A DNA stretch of 11,266 nt from an uncultured Lachnospiraceae bacterium (GTDB lineage Bacteria; Bacillota; Clostridia; Lachnospirales; Lachnospiraceae): assembly GCA_910579495.1 (NCBI GenBank), contig CAJTVD010000019.1, positions 1-11,266 on the forward strand, in the 5' to 3' direction. Below are positions 5,622 to 11,266 of the stretch, piece by piece. The translations under genes were made by a program, and so were the position numbers. The stretch's first letter is position 1. Every line of letters begins with the position of its first letter. The notes below the pieces were generated by a model. It was not told the origin of the DNA and made no database searches. It worked only from the letters and a program-made list of their open reading frames with translations.

Positions 5622-6935
5622 ATGGCAAAGAAGTCAACCCGTCTGGAAGCGTTACACAATATATTTGAAGAAAATGGTATCTCACCTGACACAATAGAAC
5701 TGAATGATTCCCTGATACAGGATATCAAGAAGTGTGCGGACATGGTGCCGGATTACAGGCATCCTTCTTATACGAAGCACCTTTTAGGCGACATCATCAT
5801 GATCGTCTTCTTCGCAGTCCTTGGAAATGCAGACGAATGGGGGGAGATAGAAAGCTTCGCCAAAAGGAAAGAGAAATGGCTGCGCAGATATCTGGAGCTG
5901 CCATTTGGGATCCCGACAGATGATACTTACCGTGTGGTGATGGGAAGCATTAATACAGAACATTTCTATCAGGTCACAGTACAGATGCTGCTCCATATGA
6001 TAGAGGGCATCGTGTCATTGTCGGGAAAAAGGGACTGCATCCACGAAAAGGGCATAGTATCTGTGGATGGGAAGGAAAGCAGGGGCTCTAAGAGGAAGTC
6101 CGGGGAACAGGGGGAAGTGAAAGCCCTGCAGACCCTGAACGTGTATTCCAATGACTACGGGATATGCCTGGCACAGAAATTTATTGAAGAGAAGACAAAC
6201 GAGATACCGGCAGCGCAGGAACTGCTGCGGCTGATGGACCTGAGGGACATGATAGTGACGGCGGATGCCATGAACTGCCAGAAGGAGACCGTTGCGGCAA
6301 TCGTTTCCGGGAAAGGGGACTACGTCCTTGCGCTGAAAGGGAACCAGCAGCTGTTCTATGAAGAAGTCAGGGCTTATTTTGAAGAGGACGTGTTGGAAAA
6401 GCTGAAAGGGAAAGAAGGCTGTTATAAAAAGACGGTGGAGCCGGAGCATGGAGGAAGTGCGGCCCGTGAATATTATATCACGGAGGACACCGGCTGGTAC
6501 AGCGGTCGGGAGAAGTGGAAGAAACTGAGGAGTTTCGGGATGGTACATAAGGTCCTGAAGAAAGCGGACGGGACAAAGGAAGAAGAATACCGGTATTACA
6601 TATGCAGCATCGGGGAGGATGCGGATGAATTCGAACGTGCAGCGAGAGGCCATTGGGGAGTGGAAGCGAAGCTGCACTGGCATCTTGATTTCACTTTCTG
6701 CGATGATAAGAACACAAGCATGGGGAAGACAAGCGCAAAAAATCTGCAGATCATGAAGAAGATAGCCCTGGCTATTTTAGGGTTAGTAAAAGAAAGTTAT
6801 AAGTTAAGCATGAAACGGATCCGGTATGAACTGTCCCTGGATTATGAAAACGAGATAGAAAAAATGTTGTCTATGCTGGATATGGACAGTATAAGTAAGG
6901 CATTAGAATCAAAAGGGAAATCTTCCATAAAATAG
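5622..6935 (+). CDS. ISAs1-family transposase
   Basis: This 437-residue DDE transposase is full length for the family and catalyses cut-and-join of the surrounding element. The N-terminal part (about 30-130) is the domain commonly preceding the ISAs1 catalytic core, with HPSYTKHLLGDIIMIVFFAVL and FGIPTDDTYRVV. Catalytic acids are the Asp in SVDGKESRGS (about 150), the Asp in VTADAMNCQ (about 215) and the Glu in HWGVEAKLHWHLDFTF (about 350). The start is supported by AAGGAG (5611-5616) 5 nt before ATG. No good promoter was found between the left-end terminator and the gene. No frameshift or stop is seen, so it may be active. Confidence 0.95.
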   Translation: MAKKSTRLEALHNIFEENGISPDTIELNDSLIQDIKKCADMVPDYRHPSYTKHLLGDIIMIVFFAVLGNADEWGEIESFAKRKEKWLRRYLELPFGIPTDDTYRVVMGSINTEHFYQVTVQMLLHMIEGIVSLSGKRDCIHEKGIVSVDGKESRGSKRKSGEQGEVKALQTLNVYSNDYGICLAQKFIEEKTNEIPAAQELLRLMDLRDMIVTADAMNCQKETVAAIVSGKGDYVLALKGNQQLFYEEVRAYFEEDVLEKLKGKEGCYKKTVEPEHGGSAAREYYITEDTGWYSGREKWKKLRSFGMVHKVLKKADGTKEEEYRYYICSIGEDADEFERAARGHWGVEAKLHWHLDFTFCDDKNTSMGKTSAKNLQIMKKIALAILGLVKESYKLSMKRIRYELSLDYENEIEKMLSMLDMDSISKALESKGKSSIK

Positions 6936-6988
6936 AGCATATCTTTATATTTTTAAACGGCACCAGAGATGGTGCTGCGGTGCATAAC

Positions 6989-7007
6989 AGTTTACAAGTT
7001 TAACCTG
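6989..7007 (-). repeat. Right terminal inverted repeat of the ISAs1 element
   Basis: Read on the minus strand it is CAGGTTAAACTTGTAAACT, matching the left end at 15 of 19 positions. It is followed directly by the second target copy. Confidence 0.88.
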
Positions 7008-7016
7008 GCTTACGGC
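7008..7016. repeat. Right target-site duplication of the ISAs1 element
   Basis: GCTTACGGC is identical to 5482-5490. The native end of the permease gene (TTA AAG CGT TGA after the shared Ala codon) follows at 7018-7029. Confidence 0.9.
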
Positions 7017-7029
7017 TTTAAAGCGTTGA
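7017..7029 (+). pseudogene. Orphaned 3' end of the second permease gene
   Basis: After the target duplication the sequence continues T-TTA-AAG-CGT-TGA, which in the ancestral frame completes Ala329 and adds Leu-Lys-Arg-stop. The TGA (7027-7029) overlaps the -35 box of the MerR gene promoter, showing that the two genes were directly adjacent before the IS arrived. Confidence 0.75.
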
Positions 7030-7054
7030 AGTGCCCTGCCAGATATGGTATGAT
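7026..7054 (+). promoter_or_regulatory. Promoter of the MerR-family gene (extended -10)
   Basis: TTGAAG (7026-7031), a 17-bp spacer and TATGAT (7049-7054) preceded by TGG form an extended -10 promoter, with transcription expected to start near 7061. It lies outside the IS, 19 bp from its right end, and was left intact by the insertion. Confidence 0.65.
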
Positions 7055-7084
7055 AATGGGATATGTAAGAACGGATGCTCCCCA

Positions 7085-7107
7085 AAAGGTTCCTGCTAAA
7101 AACCTTT
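7085..7107 (+). other. Hairpin in the leader of the MerR-family gene
   Basis: AAAGGTT (7085-7091) and AACCTTT (7101-7107) can form a 7-bp stem with a 9-nt loop, between the expected transcription start and the chosen start codon. No T-tract follows, so it is not an intrinsic terminator. It ends 15 nt before ATG 7123 and may affect mRNA stability or translation. Confidence 0.35.
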
Positions 7108-7122
7108 AGAATGGATGGAAAA

Positions 7123-7965
7123 ATGGATAAGAAAAGTAAATTGCTCACAATCGGCCAATTCGCTGCCCTTCACGGCATCAACAAAAAGACCCTGATGTGG
7201 TATGATGAAATCGGGCTGTTTAAACCTGCCGCCATCAATCCGGTGAACGGATACCGCTGCTATGATTACCATCAAAGCCCTATCCTGGAAACAATCCTGC
7301 TTCTTCGGGAGCTGGATGTTTCTGTGGCGGAAATACAGGCCTTTATGAAGGACCGTTCCGCCGGAAACCTAAAACGCCTTCTGGATGAAAAAATTGCCGC
7401 CCTGGATTTGGAGATCATGCACCGGCAGGCGGTCAGGAAAACCCTGTGTAACCACCGGCAGAACATGGAAACCCTGATGACAATGGACCTATCAGAAATC
7501 AGTATTGTTGAAAAAGAAGAATGCTGTCTGGTGACAGTAGATATTGACAAAGATACTACTTTTGAAAAAGAAGTGGAACTGATCACAGCCGAAACGGCAA
7601 AATATCAGCTTGGACGCCTCCATGACGCTTCCTACGGTTCCATGATTCCCGTAACCAGCCTGCAAAAAGGCGATTTTGACGGTTATACCAAACTTTTTAT
7701 AGAAATTCCTTTCCTGAAACAAAAAAACGGGCTGTATATACAGCCAAGGGGAAGCTATCTGCGGGCCTTCCATAAAGGGGGATGGGACGGTATCCCCCTG
7801 CGTTATAAGCAAATCCTGGACTTTGCCCAAAAGCAGGGGCTGGCGCTGTCCGGGTTTTCATATGAAAAGGGGATCAATGAAACCGTAATCGACAGAGTTG
7901 AGGATTATCTTGTACAAATTGAAATCCCCATCCTTGGCTTCCCTCCGCCAGGCATCCCTTTGTAA
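7123..7965 (+). CDS. MerR-family regulator with GyrI-like effector domain (BmrR-like)
   Basis: This protein of about 280 residues has an N-terminal MerR helix-turn-helix (about 7-75: LTIGQFAALHGINKKTLMWY, then IGLFKPA and GYRCYD), a dimerisation coiled coil (about 80-120), and a C-terminal GyrI-like ligand domain (about 125-275) ending in the common INETVIDRVEDYLVQIEIPI pattern. In BmrR-like proteins this domain binds bulky hydrophobic drugs and the protein then activates efflux genes. The start at 7123 is preferred: GGATGGA sits just before it and MerR proteins normally begin a few residues before the helix-turn-helix. In-frame ATGs at 7111 and 7075 have no better site. It ends 2 bp from the stop of the convergent MFS gene. 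Its target is not evident; neighbours are an ABC exporter upstream and an MFS transporter downstream. Confidence 0.88.
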   Translation: MDKKSKLLTIGQFAALHGINKKTLMWYDEIGLFKPAAINPVNGYRCYDYHQSPILETILLLRELDVSVAEIQAFMKDRSAGNLKRLLDEKIAALDLEIMHRQAVRKTLCNHRQNMETLMTMDLSEISIVEKEECCLVTVDIDKDTTFEKEVELITAETAKYQLGRLHDASYGSMIPVTSLQKGDFDGYTKLFIEIPFLKQKNGLYIQPRGSYLRAFHKGGWDGIPLRYKQILDFAQKQGLALSGFSYEKGINETVIDRVEDYLVQIEIPILGFPPPGIPL

Positions 7966-7967
7966 AT

Positions 7968-9161
7968 TCAGTCCCTGTGCACCTTCCCTGCACCTGTTGC
8001 CAGCAATCCAATCCCTGCCAGTAACAGCACCGGAAATATGGCCCCTGCCAGCACCCCCATTTTCAGGTCATCCCCCAACGCCCCGGATACCATCCCAACC
8101 ACCGTAGGCCCCCCGGAGCAGCCGATATCCCCGCCTAAAGCCAGCAGGGCAAACATGGCTGTCCCTCCTTTGGGCAGCATCCCTGCCGCCTTGCTGAAAG
8201 TCCCCGGCCACATGATCCCCACTGACAGGCCGCAGACTGCACAGGCAATAAGGCTAAGCTGGGGAACGGGCACAAGGGCGATCCCCAGGTACGACAGAAT
8301 ACACAAGATGCAGCTATAAGCCATAAACCGCTCCAGGTGGATACGGTGGCCATATTTCCCATAAAAGGCCCTGGACGCCCCCATTAAGACCGCAAACGCC
8401 ATAGGCCCCGCCAGATCCCCTGCCGTCTTGGAAATTTCCAGCCCCTTTTCCGCGAAAGTGGAAGCCCACTGGCTCACCGCCTGCTCGCTTGCCCCCGCGC
8501 AGACCATCATTACCAGCAGTATCCAAAATACCCGGATACCGAACAAGTCCCGGACCCGCAGCCCTTTCTCCCCCTCATCCATCAGGGATGCCATAGGGAC
8601 TTTCCCAAACAACACCCCATTACAGATAGGGACCAGCGCCCAGGCCAGGGCGAGTATTTTCCAGTTCTCTATGCCAACGCAATAAAAAAATACCGTTGAA
8701 AGCAGCACCACCCCTGCATGCCCCCAGCAATAGAAAGAATGGAGCATACTCATTGCTTTTTCCTTATTTTCAGAAGGACATGCCTCTACCACCGGGCTGA
8801 CCAGCACTTCCAAAAGGCCACCCCCCACTGCATATACCATTACCGAGGCCAGGATCCCCATAAAGGGAGATGGCAGCATCTCAGGCAGAACCGTAAGAAG
8901 GACCAGCCCTGCTGCCGCCAGCACATGGGCGGCAACCATGGATGCCCGGTATCCTATCTTGTCCACAAATCCCACCGAAAGCAGGTCCACCAAAAGCTGT
9001 ATCCCGAAATTAAAGGTCACCAACAGGGTGATCTGTGAAAGGGGAATCTGATAATGATTCTGGAAAAACAAAAATAAAAGAGGTGCAAAATTGTTCACGA
9101 TTGCCTGCACAATATATCCTACGAAACAGGCTGCTATCGTTTTGTTATACTGATTTTTCAT
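7968..9161 (-). CDS. MFS transporter, 12 membrane spans
   Basis: This 397-residue protein has the length and hydrophobic pattern of a 12-span major facilitator, with a central loop around MDEGEKGLRVRDLFG. Between spans 2 and 3, VGFVDKIGYRAS resembles the family's motif A. The segment MLHSFYCWGHAGVVL in the fifth span region recalls the fucose/sugar (FHS-like) branch, and PTVVGMVSG occurs near span 11. The substrate is not determined; a small solute or sugar is as likely as a drug. The start is supported by AGGAGA on the minus strand (9170-9175) at 8-nt spacing. It begins 23 bp after the stop of the AAA-ATPase/nuclease gene on the same strand with no promoter or terminator between, so they are probably co-transcribed. 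It converges on the MerR gene. Confidence 0.88.
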   Translation of the reverse strand: MKNQYNKTIAACFVGYIVQAIVNNFAPLLFLFFQNHYQIPLSQITLLVTFNFGIQLLVDLLSVGFVDKIGYRASMVAAHVLAAAGLVLLTVLPEMLPSPFMGILASVMVYAVGGGLLEVLVSPVVEACPSENKEKAMSMLHSFYCWGHAGVVLLSTVFFYCVGIENWKILALAWALVPICNGVLFGKVPMASLMDEGEKGLRVRDLFGIRVFWILLVMMVCAGASEQAVSQWASTFAEKGLEISKTAGDLAGPMAFAVLMGASRAFYGKYGHRIHLERFMAYSCILCILSYLGIALVPVPQLSLIACAVCGLSVGIMWPGTFSKAAGMLPKGGTAMFALLALGGDIGCSGGPTVVGMVSGALGDDLKMGVLAGAIFPVLLLAGIGLLATGAGKVHRD

Positions 9162-9184
9162 TGTTACTTTCTCCTATCACCTTA

Positions 9185-10903
9185 TCATGGCCTCTCCACA
9201 TAATAGACTTCGGATATGGCCTTGCACCGCTTTTTATAGCAGGCAAGCCCATACTTATAAATAGTTTTCATACCGTCATCAAGGAGCGCTTCCTGGTAAT
9301 TCCTGTCGTTAATCTGTTCCAGCGCCTCCCTGCACCCCTGTCCAAATGCCGCTTTTTCGGCATATTTTAATTCAATGAGTATACCAATTTCCTCATCTTC
9401 AATCTCTATGCTGATATCACTGTACCCCTCACCAGATTCCGCGTTTGACCTGACGACCCATCGGTCCATATTCCCAAATATCCCCAGCAAAATACCATGG
9501 TAAAAATTCTCTTTCATCTCCCTTTTGGCATTTGTATCGCGGATGCTAATAGTTTTTTTCAGATAGGCATTGAAGCCCTCCTCTATCGCGGCTGTATTGT
9601 TTTCCTGGAATGCCCTGCAAAAGCTTTCCAGCCCTTCCCTGTTCTTTGTTGTTTCCTCTTTAAACCATTCACGGATCTGCCTGGCAAAAATCCACTCTAT
9701 CTCCCTGTTTGGGATGATAAGCTCCGTCAGTTCCCCCTCCTGTACGCCGCATTGTGTCAGATACCCCGTTGTAAAAAGAATACTCCAGATGTTTTCCAAA
9801 TCAGAACCAAGATCCCTGTAAGTCAGTTCCTGGCGGATAATTTTCCTGACACTATTTCCCATCATAAGCTGCTCGACCTCATTCCTGAGCGCTGTGTTTG
9901 CCCTGCCCAAAAAGCTTCTGATAATATCGTTGCTGCTGGTATTCACCCAATAATTCTGCGGCCTGTCCACGCTCCCGTCACGCAGGTCGCCGCAATAATT
10001 CATCACATCCCATGGACAATAGATACCTAAATTGCCAAACAAATAACCATCATACCATTCCTTTATCGCCCCATACTGGCTGGTGATATTATAATGCGCC
10101 AGCATCTGCCCTACTTCCGCATCCGTAAAACCAAAATACTCTTTGTAACGCACATCCTTTATGGTGTACACCTTAAAATTATTCAAACCTGTGAAAATGC
10201 TCTCCTTTGATATCATAAGGCACCCGGTCAGGACTGCAAAATACAGGCTGCCGTTGGTTTTAAGCGCCTGCCCGAACAGCGCCCTGATAAAATCTGCCAT
10301 AGCGTCATAGTAGCCTGCCTGGTAAGCCTTATGGAGCGGTACATCATATTCATCAATGAGGATGACCGTTTTTTGCCCATAGTGCTTGTGCAGGAAACTG
10401 GATAACAGCCATAAGCTGTTTTCAAGCAGCTCCTGGGACATTGCAAAGTCTCCCCTGGGATCAAGTTCAATCAGCTTCTCATATTGCCAGCGTTCCGTCC
10501 TGTTCAGCCTGTCACTGTCTGCAAGGAATGAAAACCTGATTGCCTCATTTCCGATAATGGAACGGAACTTTTTCCTTGCCTTATCAAGGGTATCGCCCTC
10601 AGCGTTTTTCAAACTGATTGAGATTACAGGAAATTTTCCCAGATATTCCTGGCAGAGCCCCTTTTCCCCGGAAATCTCCAGCCCATCGAAAAGTGTACAG
10701 TCACTGCCTGCTTCAAAAAAATATTTTAACATGCTCATATTCAGCGTTTTACCAAAGCGCCTGGGCCGGGTAAACAGGTTTACCTTTCCCGGATTTTCCA
10801 AAAGAGTTCTAATAAGCCCCGTTTTGTCCACATAATAATATCCCATTGTACGCATTTCCTCAAAATCCTCAATACCCATGGGAACCTTTTTCGTTTTTGC
10901 CAT
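9185..10903 (-). CDS. AAA-ATPase-like protein with C-terminal PD-(D/E)XK nuclease-like domain
   Basis: This 572-residue protein belongs to a family very common in gut anaerobes, with an N-terminal AAA-ATPase-like domain (AAA_9 type) and a C-terminal PD-(D/E)XK-type domain. Near the N-terminus, GIEDFEEMRTMGYYYVDKT is the family hallmark. The P-loop is the atypical FTRPRRFGKTLN (44-55, Lys52), and Walker B is VILIDEYD (Asp184/Glu185). The nuclease-like core has Asp496 in GYSDISIE and Glu511-x-Lys513 in ILIELKYA, with a Gln at about 530, so the catalytic set appears intact. The start has AGAGGT on the minus strand (10909-10914). No partner gene for a known defence system is seen next to it. The biological role of the family is unsettled; nucleic-acid cleavage or repair tied to mobile DNA is a reasonable guess. 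Confidence 0.9.
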   Translation of the reverse strand: MAKTKKVPMGIEDFEEMRTMGYYYVDKTGLIRTLLENPGKVNLFTRPRRFGKTLNMSMLKYFFEAGSDCTLFDGLEISGEKGLCQEYLGKFPVISISLKNAEGDTLDKARKKFRSIIGNEAIRFSFLADSDRLNRTERWQYEKLIELDPRGDFAMSQELLENSLWLLSSFLHKHYGQKTVILIDEYDVPLHKAYQAGYYDAMADFIRALFGQALKTNGSLYFAVLTGCLMISKESIFTGLNNFKVYTIKDVRYKEYFGFTDAEVGQMLAHYNITSQYGAIKEWYDGYLFGNLGIYCPWDVMNYCGDLRDGSVDRPQNYWVNTSSNDIIRSFLGRANTALRNEVEQLMMGNSVRKIIRQELTYRDLGSDLENIWSILFTTGYLTQCGVQEGELTELIIPNREIEWIFARQIREWFKEETTKNREGLESFCRAFQENNTAAIEEGFNAYLKKTISIRDTNAKREMKENFYHGILLGIFGNMDRWVVRSNAESGEGYSDISIEIEDEEIGILIELKYAEKAAFGQGCREALEQINDRNYQEALLDDGMKTIYKYGLACYKKRCKAISEVYYVERP

Positions 10904-10943
10904 ATGATACCTCTTCCCTCAAAAAATATCCTTTGGTAACAGT

Positions 10944-10971
10944 AGTATACCATACCTGAAAAAATTGTGAA
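10944..10971 (-). promoter_or_regulatory. Promoter of the ATPase/nuclease-MFS operon
   Basis: On the minus strand, TTCACA (10966-10971), a 16-bp spacer and TATACT (10944-10949) preceded by TGG form a likely extended -10 promoter. The gene starts about 40 bp downstream. No clear operator dyad was found in it. Confidence 0.55.
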
Positions 10972-11062
10972 ATGATTTCAGCGGCCAGGTACAGTGGCAA
11001 CAAAGAAAATGGCACGGGAAGGGCAGCAACTGTACAGCGGGCATTTGCCTGTTGGCGCCAAG

Positions 11063-11266
11063 TTACCTGTACTTCATAAGCCCCCTTTTCACCCCAACCG
11101 CCGCCGCCAGCATTCCGATGCTTACCAAAAACAGCCAGATATTCGGCCCATAGTCACCGCCCATCATAGAAAATAGGTTAAAAACACCCAGCTTATTCCT
11201 GACAGTAAAATTTAACCCATAGTACAAAACCGGCGCCATGAAAGCGGCGGGCAGATTGCCTGCCCC
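11063..11266 (-). CDS. C-terminal fragment of a membrane protein (runs off the right edge)
   Basis: On the minus strand an open frame enters from the right edge and ends at TAA 11063-11065, giving 67 residues. It reads NLPAAFMAPVLYYGLNF, a polar stretch, then GPNIWLFLVSIGMLAAAVGV as a likely last membrane span and a basic tail KRGLMKYR. A final span with a short positive tail is common in ABC-2 permeases and other transporters, but the fragment is too short to assign. Codon choice looks like the neighbouring genes, and no start is visible in the window. No T-rich hairpin terminator is seen in the 160 bp between its stop and the ATPase gene. Confidence 0.6.
   Translation of the reverse strand, partial: GAGNLPAAFMAPVLYYGLNFTVRNKLGVFNLFSMMGGDYGPNIWLFLVSIGMLAAAVGVKRGLMKYR

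Larger units (their letters stand above)
5491..7007 (+). mobile_element. Complete ISAs1-family insertion sequence, 1517 bp
   Basis: The ends are fixed by imperfect inverted repeats: CAGGATAAACTTACAAAGT (5491-5509) and the reverse complement of 6989-7007, CAGGTTAAACTTGTAAACT, with 15 of 19 identical. Both ends are flanked by the 9-bp copy GCTTACGGC. The element holds one full transposase gene, a strong terminator hairpin near its left end and a hairpin without T-tract near its right end. Identical target copies and an open transposase frame suggest a fairly recent insertion. It split the second permease from its last three codons and stop, and now separates the ABC operon from the MerR gene. 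Confidence 0.92.

Noticed and set aside
6015..6683. Minus-strand frame of 222 codons opposite the transposase
   Set aside because: Antisense shadow of a clear ISAs1 transposase; Phe/Pro/Leu-rich translation without domain patterns.
6960..6975. Hairpin GCACCA-GAGA-TGGTGC near the IS right end as a terminator
   Set aside because: No T-tract follows on the plus strand and only an interrupted T/A-rich run on the minus strand.
7075..7122. Longer N-terminus for the MerR-family protein
   Set aside because: It adds 16 residues not expected before a MerR helix-turn-helix, puts the leader hairpin in the coding region, and has no good ribosome binding site. It cannot be fully excluded.
11052..11061. 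Palindrome TTGGCGCCAA next to the stop of the right-edge gene
   Set aside because: Perfect but only 10 bp, has no loop or T-tract, and is not linked to a promoter; it may be chance.
10994..11176. Plus-strand frame of 60 codons near the right edge
   Set aside because: Shadow of the minus-strand membrane-protein end, without ribosome binding site or recognisable pattern.

Overview
The base composition (mid-40s to about 50% GC by eye), strong AGGAGG-type ribosome binding sites, gene families and insertion sequences suggest a chromosomal accessory region of a Gram-positive anaerobe of the Clostridia, most likely a gut Lachnospiraceae. That assignment is inference; no rRNA or other taxonomic marker lies in the window.

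Layout. (1) 1-289: the C-terminal end of an IS630-family transposase, entering from the left edge. (2) 290-601: a gene-free regulatory stretch with a near-consensus promoter overlapped by a perfect dyad. (3) 602-2343: an OmpR-type response regulator and a HAMP-containing histidine kinase, overlapping by 4 nt. (4) 2344-2509: a weak terminator, then a block of 11-bp tandem repeats (TTCACACCAGC type) that looks like the binding site of the response regulator, then a -10 and an excellent Shine-Dalgarno. (5) 2510-5545: a tightly coupled operon of a 50-residue Trp-rich single-span membrane protein, an ABC ATPase and two paralogous ABC-2 permeases, all overlapping or abutting. (6) 5491-7007: a complete ISAs1-family insertion sequence with 19-bp imperfect terminal inverted repeats and a 9-bp target duplication (GCTTACGGC). 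It landed four codons before the stop of the second permease, replacing the last 3 residues with 17 residues, a stop and a strong terminator, all supplied by the IS. (7) 7026-7965: a BmrR-like MerR-family regulator with its own promoter, which was directly downstream of the permease before the insertion. (8) 7968-10971, minus strand: an AAA-ATPase/PD-(D/E)XK protein followed 23 bp later by a 12-span MFS transporter that converges on the MerR gene with only 2 bp between stop codons. (9) 11063-11266, minus strand: the C-terminal end of a membrane protein entering from the right edge.

How it works together (inference). The kinase has almost no extracytoplasmic domain, so it probably senses a membrane-level signal or the transporter itself. 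The regulator would then activate the small-protein/ABC operon through the 11-bp repeats. This is the general layout of peptide-antibiotic or drug detoxification modules. The 50-residue protein, translationally coupled to the ATPase, is the least explained and most interesting part. The MerR regulator with a GyrI-like ligand-binding domain and the MFS transporter add a second drug- or metabolite-related layer, but their link to each other or to the ABC system is not shown by the sequence.
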